From: Cladosporium sp. IMV 00045 | Lineage: Eukaryota; Ascomycota; Dothideomycetes; Cladosporiales; Cladosporiaceae | Assembly (NCBI GenBank): GCA_001931905.2 | Contig: MSJI02000940.1 | Location: 1 to 64,000, forward strand | DNA length: 64,000 nucleotides | Reading direction: 5' to 3' | In this document: piece after piece, positions 31,105-41,332 of the stretch | Numbering within the stretch: position 1 is the first letter of the stretch | How the letters are laid out: each line of letters begins with the position of its first letter | Program-made: the position numbers and the translations under genes | Notes under the pieces: model-generated | Database searches by the model: none | Seen by the model: only the letters and a program-made list of their open reading frames with translations | Told to the model about the DNA's origin: nothing

Positions 31105-33303
31105 TCATTGGACACCCCTTCTGAGATATGTCACCGGGCCAGCATAGTTCTTCTTGCCGAAAAACTGGTAATAGGCAATAGCCCAGAGCACCACGACAAC
31201 GAAAACGACGAGGCTCCAGTTGAAAACGGGAGCCGTGGGATTCGGTGCGACGGGGAAGAACATGAAGACGAATAGCACAGCTTCGAAAGACAAGGCCCTG
31301 AAGCGATCAGCGGGTCAGCGTCTGCTTTTCAACAATCGGGATATTAAGAGAATGGTCTCACGTTAGGTTGCAGAAGAGGCCGAACTTCCTTCCCAAGCTG
31401 AAGCGCGCTGGTAGCATTGGATCGCCAACGATACGTCGACGTGCCATGCAACCGATGCAGATCATGTAACTGGCATACAATGCAGAATTACAAAGAGATC
31501 CGAGTGTAAAGAAGGCTACTGGTGATCCAAGAATGATCATACTCACAATGATCGAGAAGGCTAGGGTCACGACCACAGCATTCAGAGGAATGTCCCAACC
31601 TGCTAGACTATTAGCCGGCCATCTAGGCCTTCTTTTCAGATCACCCAATTCGATGGAATGCTCACTTACCTGGCCGCACACGGCTCAAGAAGCTACTCCA
31701 CGGCAATCCTCTGTCACGGGCAAAAGACCATAGCTGCCGCGAGGTGGTGGTGACTTGGTTGATAATTCCGAACATGAGCAGAACAAAGATCAATGCTGTC
31801 AAGGCTGTGCTTGTCGATGTACTTTGGGTCACATTGTAGAACTAAGTCGGCCTCTGTCAGTATACGAAGATATGTTAAAGGCTGAGAGTGTGAGGGCTCA
31901 CAATTTGAACGTATGGCTGAACATAAGGTGTATCGATCAATTGTTCCACGTCACCGCCTTTGACGACAAGGAGTGCTTGGAGAAAAAGCATATCAGCAAT
32001 TGCAAATAAAAACACTGCCTTGTAGTAGATAGGGAACTTACTGATGAGCATCAAAAAGGTGAGCGAGTAATTCGTTGCAGCGCACGTAATCATGCTGCGA
32101 GGCAGTACCGAGGAAGCGTCTTGCAACTCTTCTCCCAGATGTACTAAGAAACTCGTTAGGTACGCTCACTCAAGTGTGAGAGCCTTTCCCACGCACCAGC
32201 ACTATCACTACCGAGAAGGGATCCTGCAGCCGCAACTGAACCGACCAAAGTCGCGACTCCATTCTGCACATATACAAGTCAGTATCGATTATATTGTCAT
32301 AATCTTCACGATTTGACTTACGCTGCCCCATCCTTGAGGGTCGCTGAACTCAGTGAAAACCTGCTGTGCTGGAGCTTTGTCGCCCATCACCCATAAGACA
32401 ACGAAGATTGCAACGAAAGCAAAATCGTGCAGAACAAGCATACCTCCTTCGAAGGTCGGTAGCTTACGAAGAAGAATGGTGTTGAAAACGATGGTGAACA
32501 ACACCGCGCCAATGGTCAATAACACACCATGCCATGCTGGTACAGCATATGCAGGGCTATTCAAAGCAATCATGCCTTGCACAGCGAGAGCAGCACTGTA
32601 TGCCGTACTGACAAGCGCAGTCTGCCAACCCAAAACCTTTTCAAATGTCAGCACATGCGTCCAATCCATACTACGCGTAACATACACTGAGCCAACCTGT
32701 TATGTACGAGAGGAATTTTTGGTGCTCCCTTGGTGCAAACTCACTAACCCAGTGATATTGCCCACCGCTACGGCAATAGATTTCAGTCCCTATGCATTCT
32801 CGATGAATCCAAGACTGAATTTCCGACTTACGCTGTTGGAGCCATACTTGCCATCTCAGCCATCGACAGTGTCGAAAACACTTGGCCTACGATGACTATG
32901 AGGAACATCCAAATCGTGCCCGCAGAGCCACCGTTGGAAAGCGGCACCAGCAAACCAATCGTTGTAAGAACCCAACCATTGCCTAGCAGGAGAGAGTAGC
33001 CAAAGATGGAGAGGAAACGGAAGTTCCTCTTTAATACCAAGCATGGTCAGCGGTGTTGATCCGTATGTATCGGAGAATGCATCTCACCCTTAACTCTTGT
33101 CGTTTTCCGAGCCGTCTCATATCATGCTGATCATTGACAGTCGCGCCTTTCAAGTAGCTCGGGTCTTCTTCGACGCTCGTTGTTTCGCCAGCTTTTCCCT
33201 TCCCGGTGGATAAAATGGCTTCGCCGCCATAATCCTGCAATTCGTACGCATTTCCGGATTGGCCAAATGAGTTTTCCTGTTTAAAGATAGGCCTTGAAGC
33301 CAT
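31105..33303 (-). CDS. Amino acid/GABA-type permease (APC family)
   Basis: A ten-exon gene: complement of 33088-33303, 32832-33028, 32686-32767, 32322-32636, 32197-32263, 32042-32143, 31902-31975, 31670-31841, 31362-31599 and 31105-31297. Nine introns of 49-70 nt give 551 residues without a stop. Family signatures appear only after splicing: GKRQELRRNFRFLSIFGYS, MAEMASMAPTAGGQYHWVSEFAP, YITGWLSVLGWQ, HLGEELQDASSVLPRSM and TTTSRQLWSFARDRGLPWS. This is the Uga4/Hnm1 branch of eukaryotic APC permeases, which import GABA, choline or related amines and amino acids with protons at the plasma membrane. There are about 12 membrane segments. It lies in the presumed nitrogen-use cluster. Confidence 0.92.
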
Positions 33304-34318
33304 GATGAGAATGGAACGCTCTTGATTGAGGTGGTAACACAGACAACAATCAGAGGCGAAAAGTCAAGCGAACAGAAAACAGTGCTTCAGCTTGACGAGG
33401 TCATGGCAGCCTTTGCAGGAGCAACGATTTGTGACCTGTCGAAACCTTGGCAAGTCGATGCAGAAGAGCTCTGCTAAGAAGAACTAATGTTTCCAACATG
33501 CTACGAGATTGCAGCGGCTAAGTGGTGCATCTATCATACAAGCTCTAGATGCCCGACTTCAACGAGTTGTGCGGCATACGCGAGGCGACGACTGGGATTT
33601 ATAGAGTCCATTGCGCAGATGGTACCGAAGAGTAGTGTATCGGATGATGTCCCCCGCCCCATTTTTGATCCTTGCGGTATTCCTGCCGAAGCTAAACGCC
33701 CTAGCACGGCTCCCTCTGGGCGCATCTCGCCAGTCAGAGCGGGACGTTGCGATATGATCGAAGCGAGCACGACAACCAAGATGTTGCCAGGCTTTCTGGC
33801 CAGCCGAGATGAGTCTTCCGGGTATCGTCCAGGTACTCGCAGCATTATTGGTTTTCTTTGTCCTGCTAGATCTACCAATCGTCCGGATCGTGTGATTGAG
33901 GGTAATGTCGCCATACAGGCATTCGTCCTGGCAGTGCAAGGATGCCATTTACGACCTAGCAATTGGCAAAAGACATGCGAAGCGAAAAGTGAGGAAGAAC
34001 GGAGGAGTTTCCTCTTTTGCACTCGCGACATACGCAGCCTCGCAGCCTTGGATCATGAAGCACAGCCAGATACAACATCGAAGGATTCGACTGATTTCGT
34101 CAACTGCTTGGCTTCTCCCTGTGATGAACGTGGGTTGTGGGCTAATCGTCCTTCATGTCTTCATCTCAAGTTCAATGGGTTTGAATATTTCTTGGCTAAT
34201 CTTCTCGAGGCATCTGGCAAGCGGCTCTTGCAGTCGTTATATGGCCATTCTCATCGACGAGAGTTTTTGATTGGCTCTTCAATGATTCTATCGCCATCTT
34301 TCTTCAGACTTGACGGAA
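33304..34318. other. Divergent intergenic region with an unexplained long open frame
   Basis: 1,015 bases between the permease (minus) and the rhodopsin-like gene (plus). A plus-strand frame at 33487-34341 stays open for 284 codons, but its translation has no recognisable motif and it overlaps the next gene. Other frames here encode short hydrophobic stretches (about 33809-33890 and 34070-34220). These may be remains of a decayed membrane protein. I do not call a gene. Confidence 0.35.
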
Positions 34319-35543
34319 ATGTCTCGTTTTGCAATCTCTAATTTCCATGACCAAAGCGCGGCAGTTTGGATCGTAACGCTTTTGCTACTGTCATACACAA
34401 CACTGACGAGCTTGGTCCGCGGATACGTCAAGTCCGGCGTACTTGGTCTTGATGATTGCCTGGCGGGCGCTGCGCAACTGCTTGCGTACGGCAACATATT
34501 CAGCGTGATTCACGCGCTCCTACACGGCCTTGCGATAGAAAGGGATCAGATTGCAGGATTTGATAGGGATCTGAAGTACGGAAAGGTCAGCGACATGAGT
34601 AGCGAATTGATCGCTCGAAATACAAGACTGACACACACAGACACTGCAAGCCAGTATCATACTTTATATACTTGTATTTGCTGCAGCAAAAATGTCCGCG
34701 GTCTGCTTTTTGAGGCGGATCTTCCGCCGAGCGTTTCACAATACAGCGATGCTGGTCTGCAACTGCGCAATAGTTGTAATGGGTCTTTGGGGAATTGGAT
34801 CTGCGGTTGCAGTGTCGGCAAACTGTAGTGTTGAACACATGTGGCGCTTTGCAGAAGAGGCAACATGTGCTGGAGGTGTAAGTTGACCCTGCTACATCCA
34901 GGTTCGTACTGACGATCGCTCTAGGTCAGATGGACTGTAGTGGCCGTGCTTGACGGCATCACTGAAATCGCCCTAGTGGTGGTCACTGTCTGGTTTGTGA
35001 GCCGACTGCAAATGAAGGTGAAGGACAAGGTCGCTGTGTGCTCTGCTTTTGTGTGGAGGATTGCGTATGTACTTTTTTTTTTAACCGCATCTGACTGACC
35101 ATTACTGACTTTTCTGAACTTTTGTTAGCCTTGTCGTCTTTGCAGCGTTCCATCATCGGTCTTATCATCGAACTCTCCACTCATCTGACACGGATGTCGC
35201 CGTCTCGAAGTTGATCATCTGGGAGCAAATTAGTATTTGCTACACTCTACTCTGGATTACCTGGCCTTCCAGCAAAGCTTTCATCAATAGTTTTGACACT
35301 GCGCCCCTTGCGGGAACTAGCACATATGGAAGCGGTGCTGTGGCTTCAGAAAGTAGGAAGACGAAATCAAAGAGCAGGGTTCAACCAGCAAGGCACTCCA
35401 ATCGCCAATGGCAGACCAGCGGAGTATACTCAAATGCAGTACATTGCCTTCCATCGGCAGAGAAAGGGAATAACGGGGCCTTTGGATCTCAAGAGATGAT
35501 CATTCGAAGGGAAGACGAAATCGAAGTGACCTACGAACGCTGA
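34319..35543 (+). CDS. Rhodopsin-like integral membrane protein (PTH11-related type)
   Basis: A four-exon gene, 34319-34585, 34641-34877, 34925-35064 and 35129-35543, with introns of 55, 47 and 64 nt, encoding 352 residues. The pattern is that of the fungal rhodopsin domain family: DQSAAVWIVTLLLLSYT with helix 1, LVRGYVKSGVLGLDDCLAGAAQ (Arg-x-Tyr then Asp-Asp), a helix spanning the first splice (TLQASIILYILVFAAAKMS), then RWTVVAVLDGITEIALVVV, and a hydrophilic tail ending IIRREDEIEVTYE. This ending is common in the family. About seven membrane helices are expected, although the fifth to seventh are short here. The family has no retinal lysine and no proven ligand. Its role beside the permease and amidohydrolase is unknown. 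Confidence 0.82.
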
Positions 35544-36254
35544 CCGTACGACATTGTCGGTATCAGCTCTCTACAGAGATGACAAGGTTATTTATTGAGC
35601 TCAGAAACTCCTGTAATGTAACCCTTCACAGAGTTGCACAGCTCTTATCAACACAGCGAAACTCCTGGTTCCGGAGTACCCATACCTGATCAAATTCGAG
35701 CCAGCTCCGCTCTCCTCCCGGCTCCTCGAGCGACCCCAGGCGCTGTTGACTCTATCATCTTGAGCATGATTGTCCTTGCCCATTCGTACAACATCAGATA
35801 TGGGACTGTGTATCACGCCCCCGCATTCTTGGGGGCGGAGAGGCCAAGAAACACTAGCCACTTTCTGGAAGGTATTGTTACATTCGGCGGTGCCTCTCCG
35901 ACTTTCGGAGGCGTGTTGGTCCACTTAAAACATGATTGCATGAGGAGACTCCTATACAGAACTGCCCGGATATCTGCAATGCTCTTGATAGCCGATGGTT
36001 TTCTATCATGAGAGCTTTTCAATTGATAATAGAATGTTCGCACTGACGATCAATAGGACTTACACAAACTTGCCGGACAGGCATGAGACCCACAAACAAG
36101 ATACCGACGGTCTTGGCCGTGATGCGTTTGTATTTGAATGACTGTTGTGTACCGCGGGTATGGAATCGATATATAAGTATCAATTCCCTCAACGGCGCTC
36201 TGGTAGAACGCAGTGCCCTTTTTGAGACCAATTTTTCAACTCGCCTAAGTGACC
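35544..36254. other. Intergenic region upstream of the M20 gene
   Basis: 711 bases between two plus-strand genes. Short frames occur on both strands around 35,630-36,040 without family motifs. A TATA box near the end is annotated separately. Confidence 0.45.
36170..36177 (+). promoter_or_regulatory. TATA box of the M20 amidohydrolase gene
   Basis: TATATAAG lies 85 bases upstream of the ATG at 36255, in a normal core-promoter position. Confidence 0.5.
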
Positions 36255-37601
36255 ATGGCGTCCAAATACCTCTCCATTGGCCTTCTAGCCCTGACCGGCA
36301 ACTCTGTCATCGCCTCTGCGGCCATTCCTTCGAAGTGTCTATACTCCCGCCAGAGCAACACAAGCTCTCCTCACCTCGATGATGTGTCCGATTATATCGA
36401 CTCAATATATGACGATTTGTGGACCATCAACAAAGAGATCTACGACAACCCGGAACTTGGCTACGAGGAGTATGATGCGCACGATTTTTTGACTTCTTTC
36501 ATGGATGAACAAGACGGTTGGAACGTCACTCGCTCGGTGGGAGGTGTTGAGACGGCTTTCCAAGCTGTTTTCGAAGGCGAAGGCGACGGCCCTGTCATCG
36601 GGTTCAACGCTGAGTATGATGCCTTGCCTGAGCTGGGCCATGCATGCGGTCATAACTTGATTGCAACTGTCTCGCTGGGTGGCGCTCTGGCGGCTGCTAA
36701 GGTCATGCGTGATGAAGGACTGCCAGGCAAGGTAATTCTGTTCGGAACCCCAGCTGAGGAATCTTTGGGTGGCAAGATCAAGATGCACGAGGCTGGGATT
36801 TTCGAAGATGCCAACATCGATGTCTCTCTCATCTCCCACCCCATGCGTAGCGGCGACACCCCTTGGATGATCACCTCCTCAACGGACCGTTTCGATGTGG
36901 AGTATTACGGCAAAGAATCTCACGCAGCTGGAGGCCCATGGGAAGGAGTCAATGCCCAGGACGCTCTCCTGCTTGCCAACAGTGCCATCTCATACATGCG
37001 TCAGCAAATGCGCCCGACTGACAGATTTCACGGCATTATCACGACAGGCGGTCAAACCATCAACGTCATCTCTGCACTCTCTTCAGGATCGTACCAAATT
37101 CGCGCAGACAACGAAGTCTACCTCGACAACCTGACCGAGCGTGTCGTCAACGCTTTTGAAGCAGGCGCGCTCGGCACTGGAGCAGAGCTGAACCTGACCA
37201 TGAGACCGTACGGATACGCCAACATGGTCAGCAACGACCTGCTCGGCGAGCACTTCGCTGCCTGGTTCGAAGGTCTCGGCGGTGACATGCCCGATCTCGA
37301 GATCGACAAGCTGCGCGACGCTTCTGGTTCGACGGACCAAGGCAATTTGAGCCACGAGTGGCCATCCATCAGTCCGACATTCGGTATCTACACCGAAAAT
37401 GGCACAGCTCCGTCCTCTGGGCCTCATACGGAGGCTTTCCAAGTGGCCGCTGGCACCAAGCTCTCTTTCGAGAAAGCTCTCATGGTGGCTAAGGCGCTCG
37501 CTGGTGTGGCTGTTGATATCTTCACAGAAGACGGCTTGCTCGATGAGATCAAGGACAACTTTGAAGCTAACAAGACCCCTCAGCTGAGAAGATTTAGGTG
37601 A
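36255..37601 (+). CDS. Secreted M20-family amidohydrolase/dipeptidase
   Basis: A 448-residue single-exon metallohydrolase of the M20 family (PM20D2/amidohydrolase branch). The N-terminus MASKYLSIGLLALTGNSVIASA is a signal peptide. The catalytic region shows NPELGYEEYDA, GFNAEYDALPELGHACGHN (metal ligand His in HACGH), GTPAEESLGGKIKMHEAG (the general base and a ligand among the paired Glu) and a dimerisation-domain segment FDVEYYGKESHAAGGPWEG. The C-terminal metal site lies near GSTDQGNLSHEWPSI. Several Asn-x-Ser/Thr sites agree with secretion. The family removes acyl groups or cleaves dipeptides to release amino acids. With a permease and an oxidase nearby, a role in using external amides as nitrogen is inferred. 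The ATG at 36255 follows gtgacc. Confidence 0.88.
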   Translation: MASKYLSIGLLALTGNSVIASAAIPSKCLYSRQSNTSSPHLDDVSDYIDSIYDDLWTINKEIYDNPELGYEEYDAHDFLTSFMDEQDGWNVTRSVGGVETAFQAVFEGEGDGPVIGFNAEYDALPELGHACGHNLIATVSLGGALAAAKVMRDEGLPGKVILFGTPAEESLGGKIKMHEAGIFEDANIDVSLISHPMRSGDTPWMITSSTDRFDVEYYGKESHAAGGPWEGVNAQDALLLANSAISYMRQQMRPTDRFHGIITTGGQTINVISALSSGSYQIRADNEVYLDNLTERVVNAFEAGALGTGAELNLTMRPYGYANMVSNDLLGEHFAAWFEGLGGDMPDLEIDKLRDASGSTDQGNLSHEWPSISPTFGIYTENGTAPSSGPHTEAFQVAAGTKLSFEKALMVAKALAGVAVDIFTEDGLLDEIKDNFEANKTPQLRRFR

Positions 37602-37909
37602 AATATGGCTTGATGGCTTGAATGATTCTGTGGAGCAGTCAGCTGAGCACCGCGAGCGTATAAGAAATGGTACGGTGGCATATGTTGGCTGAGTTAGAAA
37701 GGGCGTTTTATTTGTTTGCTCTGATCACTCTGCCTTGTTAGCACGTAACTATTACCCTCCTGGTTGCCATTTTCATAAACAAAGTTGATCCCCCTGATCC
37801 ATTTGAATCGAGGCCGTGTTGTCCGGGAAAACGATCGTTTCGCTCCGTCACAATCACACTCACACTTGCGTGCACGACTCCATGCAGCTCACTTTTCCAC
37901 CTTCTTCGC
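37602..37909. other. Convergent intergenic region
   Basis: 308 bases between the ends of the M20 and SRA genes. I see nothing in it beyond 3' untranslated sequence. Confidence 0.5.
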
Positions 37910-39595
37910 TCAGCGCCCACGATTCTTCTTGTCCTTCTCGTATGCCTCAACTTCCTGCACGGTAGGTCTTTTTTGCGGCCCTTCACCGCGAACCGGATCC
38001 TGATTTGGACAGCGGAGAAGTCTGAAACGATACCGACAACGCTTGACTTCCGGCGGATCCATCTGCTCATGACTAACGACTTGGTACAGACCGTCGTAGC
38101 GGAAGCCTAGCTCAGGTGCGTACGGTGACTGGAGGTTGTGCGATCTTATCAAGCGCACGGGCTGCTTTGACATTTCGTTCTGCAGCATGTACTGCGTTTC
38201 GATGGAAGGCTGGACCTCTGGTCCTCTGTTGTCCGTACCGCAGTACAGGACTTCGTCGCCTCCATCCTCATTAGGGTAGGGTTTGCCTGAGGGATCCATG
38301 CCTCCGGCCATGATGACTGAGTAAGCGCCTGCATTCGCGCTTCCAGTGATACCTCCCATTGAGGAACCGTGTGCTCCGTCGCGCAAGGCAGCCAGTTGCG
38401 AGGGCCACCATGCGCCGTTGAGCAGACGGCCATTTCCGTGTTGTTTTGGGTTCATGAGCCTGAACCGCTGTGAGTTCTCGCCTAGCTTGTCTGCGGAGCT
38501 GCCCTCTGATTTGGCATTATCCTTTTTGCCCGCCTTGCCGCGGATGATCCCTCGATAGATGTCAGTCTCGAATTCGCCAGTGCACCATTTGTTGTAGAGT
38601 TCTTCAGCATCGGCTCTGACGTCCCAAGGTACTGCATCGGAGCGGAAAAGAAGAGACAGTCCATTGTTCTCGTGTAGCATTTGATGACTTCGGAGCAATT
38701 TCCCGTCGACCTCAAGGAAAGTCAGCGTATGCAAGCGGTCGCGGATGTCGTTGAAGTCTGAATCTTGCGGCAGTCTGTTTGTCTTCTGCTCATCGATCGC
38801 TTTGCGTATGAGGTCTTTCAATCTCGACAGAGAGATGTCGGCGTTGCTTTGCCCTCCTCGTCTTGTTGTCGGCTTTGGCAAAGCTCTGTACCAGTCAGGT
38901 ACTGATCTAGCCACGCTTTGGTTTTCAGCCTGGGTGACTGCTAGGTCATCGTTGAGCGGGGCATTTTGCGAGGGTCTCCTTGGTGCTTTGGGTACTCTGT
39001 CTCTGTCTCCTGTGGCGTTGGAGTCTGCAGAACGCTTTGAGCCGACTGAGCGACCATTTGAGGTCTGATCGATTGATTTCGAGCGCGCGTGTGACGATGT
39101 GAGCTGGCACATGTCTCTATTGCTCGTGAAGGTGGGGCGCACTGAGCTTTCAGGTCGAGGGTTTGGCATGTCTCGGGCATTGCGCACTTGAGAAGCACCC
39201 AAAGACAGGGACGAGCGTATGCTACCACTAAGTCGCGGAGACTCTTGACCTCCACCGGTGGCATCGCCAGAGTCGTTAGGCGATGATTCTTCCGACGGCT
39301 CTTTCTTTATTGTCTCAGGTTCTTTTTTGACTTTGTGCTTTTCGGGAGCCGAAGCCTGCAGCGGATCAACGTTTTCCAATGAGCTAGGTGTAGAAGACTG
39401 TCGAGACTGAATATTTGAGGTGGCTTCAGGTTCGTTCACAGCGTTTGTCTGGCTGAGAGCGAAGCGAGCTTCTCGCTTCCTCTGAAGTTCCTGACGTCGC
39501 TTTGTGTGTTTGGCCTCGCTCTCGGCGACCTTGCGGTCATATTCGGCTTTGAAGCGAGCAGCTTCTGCCTGAACGATGTCGTTGTCAAGTTTCAT
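37910..39595 (-). CDS. SRA/YDG-domain protein
   Basis: A 561-residue single-exon protein. The first 45 residues form a charged coiled coil (AARFKAEYDRKVAESEAKHTK). About 50-240 is disordered and Ser/Pro/Lys-rich. A helical region lies at about 250-370. The C-terminal part, about 390-550, is an SRA (SET and RING associated, YDG) domain: ALRDGAHGSSMGGITG, GAYSVIMAGGMD, DEVLYCGTDNRG, the Asn/Gln-containing LQNEMSKQPVRLIR, and FRYDGLYQVVSHEQ. SRA domains flip out and read modified cytosine in hemimethylated DNA (UHRF1, SUVH). Here there is no RING, PHD or SET domain. Fungal stand-alone SRA proteins are poorly studied. Binding of methylcytosine is inferred from the fold only. Confidence 0.85.
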   Translation of the reverse strand: MKLDNDIVQAEAARFKAEYDRKVAESEAKHTKRRQELQRKREARFALSQTNAVNEPEATSNIQSRQSSTPSSLENVDPLQASAPEKHKVKKEPETIKKEPSEESSPNDSGDATGGGQESPRLSGSIRSSLSLGASQVRNARDMPNPRPESSVRPTFTSNRDMCQLTSSHARSKSIDQTSNGRSVGSKRSADSNATGDRDRVPKAPRRPSQNAPLNDDLAVTQAENQSVARSVPDWYRALPKPTTRRGGQSNADISLSRLKDLIRKAIDEQKTNRLPQDSDFNDIRDRLHTLTFLEVDGKLLRSHQMLHENNGLSLLFRSDAVPWDVRADAEELYNKWCTGEFETDIYRGIIRGKAGKKDNAKSEGSSADKLGENSQRFRLMNPKQHGNGRLLNGAWWPSQLAALRDGAHGSSMGGITGSANAGAYSVIMAGGMDPSGKPYPNEDGGDEVLYCGTDNRGPEVQPSIETQYMLQNEMSKQPVRLIRSHNLQSPYAPELGFRYDGLYQVVSHEQMDPPEVKRCRYRFRLLRCPNQDPVRGEGPQKRPTVQEVEAYEKDKKNRGR

Positions 39596-40161
39596 GTTGT
39601 CTGAGCAGGCCTTGCCAGAAAGTGTGCTCTATGTGCGTGATACACGCGTTTCAAGTGAGGTTGTGGCGGCGGATACCAGGAATTTAGGAGAGGGTTCAGA
39701 GCTGAGGTTGCTTGACGCCAGACGCAGTCTGTTGAGAGGCTACAACTGACGCAAAGGGGACAAGTGAATGTTGGAATAGAGCAACAGTGAGCAATAAGGT
39801 TCCAGCTCGTTACTAATGACCGCTAGGATTGAGTGATGGGCCAAGTCCAGTGATGGCTGTGCCACTGAGTCGACTTGTGACGAAGTATGAGGAATTTTTG
39901 TAGATGAGACGGATTATCAACATTCGAAGAATGCTTCCAACTATAACTTGGAACCTGCTTGGTTATTGACTTGATGGTTAAGGTGAAAGAGTAAATGTGT
40001 TGTTGTAAACAACCTTTGTGTTTGGAAGAAGCACGATTGGAAGTTGCAGGTGGGGGCTGGGGAAAGTTGCAAACGCGCATGGTCATGTGACACTCTTTAC
40101 AGCTCACTTGCGACAGCTCACTTAGACATTAGACTGATACTTGTCACATTTCACAGACTAT
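39596..40161. other. Intergenic region, SRA gene promoter
   Basis: 566 bases between two minus-strand genes, so it should hold the SRA promoter and the 3' region of the hydrolase. No motif was recognised. Confidence 0.5.
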
Positions 40162-41322
40162 TCACACGTGCTGATTGCTCGCGAGCACGAACCTCGCAAC
40201 AGCCTCCTGCCCTTCCCGCCTCGTCGTCGCCTCATTGTGCAGCGCGCCGATGACATTGACTCGCCGAATGACCAGTTTTGCCTCCTCGCACACTCTCTGC
40301 AATTTCTCTGCTTCCTCAGTGGGCACAACTTCATCTCTCGTGGCCGCTATCAGTAAAACTGGCGGCCTCCTATCTGCCTGTGCTTCTGCGACGCGTTTGA
40401 GAGCAATCTCACTATCCCAATGGCTTCGCAAGAAACCCGAAAGATATCGGTATGGCAGCCACCGCTCAGGATACAGTGCTATCAGCATACTCTTCACACT
40501 GGTAAACGGGGTTTCAAGCACAAGACCTTGCAATGTCTGGCTTTCTGACTTGGAACCATGCTCGGCGGCTGCGGCACATGCTACGCCGGCACCTAGGCTC
40601 TGGCCCCATAGTATGATGCTCGCGTTGGGATACTCCTCGTTCATCCATTTGAGTGTTGCCTGAGCATCTAGCTTGATGCCAGGCTCTGTGGCGCGGCCAG
40701 ATGACGTCCAGTAGCCGCGGTATGAAAGTGCGACCATGGTGTGGCGAATGCTCTCACCGGCACGCGACTGGATGAGCTTGAGTGTGTTGGACAGCAAAGG
40801 CAGTCTTGGGGGCACCGAACCGCCATTGCCCTGGAAGTAGCACACGACAACATGCTTCTCAGCGGTCGCAGTGTTCTCAGGAGGTATGGACCCAACCGCA
40901 AGGGCGATCTTCGTACCATCCAGGCTCTTTATCATCTTCTCTTCCCATTCCACTGGCTTGCATGTTGCAGCGTAGTCCTCAATCTTCTCGGAGCGGGTTT
41001 GTGGAGGCATGTATGACATGTAGAGTATCTTCTCCTGGAAGACCACAGTCATGAAGCATTTGTATGCCCATAGTGTGAGCAATAGCCCAAAGAAGACTGT
41101 TGGTGGAACGAGAACAGTTGGGAGAGCAGAGAGAAACGTTCTCCTCTGCTGAGAAATTCCTGGATGTTGCCGTGTTCGAGAAGGCCATAGTCGCTTGTTC
41201 CCATTGTCGAAGACTTGCGGACGCGTGAAGGTCGAAAGGTGAGCGTGCCGCCGGAGCCTCAAGGTGGTCGATCTTTCCAACAGCCAATGGACTGCCGGTC
41301 TCGTCGATATGATGCTGAGCAT
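40162..41322 (-). CDS. Alpha/beta hydrolase, ABHD12/BEM46-like
   Basis: A 386-residue single-exon protein. The N-terminal 60 residues are basic and Ser/Thr-rich (TTLRLRRHAHLSTF), which could be a mitochondrial presequence, and are followed by a membrane helix VLVPPTVFFGLLLTLWAY at about 70-90. The hydrolase core has YFQGNGGS (oxyanion region), LSYRGYWTSSG, and the nucleophile elbow IILWGQSLGAG near residues 240-250. LIAATRDEVVPTEEAEKL carries the acid, and GALHNEATTR supplies the likely catalytic His. This fits membrane-anchored ABHD12/13/BEM46-type serine hydrolases acting on lipids. Physiological substrate unknown. It is divergent from HIS4. Confidence 0.83.
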   Translation of the reverse strand: MLSIISTRPAVHWLLERSTTLRLRRHAHLSTFTRPQVFDNGNKRLWPSRTRQHPGISQQRRTFLSALPTVLVPPTVFFGLLLTLWAYKCFMTVVFQEKILYMSYMPPQTRSEKIEDYAATCKPVEWEEKMIKSLDGTKIALAVGSIPPENTATAEKHVVVCYFQGNGGSVPPRLPLLSNTLKLIQSRAGESIRHTMVALSYRGYWTSSGRATEPGIKLDAQATLKWMNEEYPNASIILWGQSLGAGVACAAAAEHGSKSESQTLQGLVLETPFTSVKSMLIALYPERWLPYRYLSGFLRSHWDSEIALKRVAEAQADRRPPVLLIAATRDEVVPTEEAEKLQRVCEEAKLVIRRVNVIGALHNEATTRREGQEAVARFVLASNQHV

Positions 41323-41325
41323 TTC

Positions 41326-41332
41326 TGACTCA
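41326..41332. promoter_or_regulatory. TGACTCA (Gcn4/CpcA-type site) next to the hydrolase ATG
   Basis: The palindromic heptamer lies three bases upstream of the hydrolase start codon (41320-41322) and 560 bases from HIS4. It is an exact match to the amino-acid control element. Its closeness to the ATG makes a role at the hydrolase promoter doubtful. Confidence 0.4.

Noticed and set aside
24876..37601. Secondary-metabolite cluster
   Set aside because: No PKS, NRPS, terpene cyclase, DMATS, P450 or RiPP-type gene is present.
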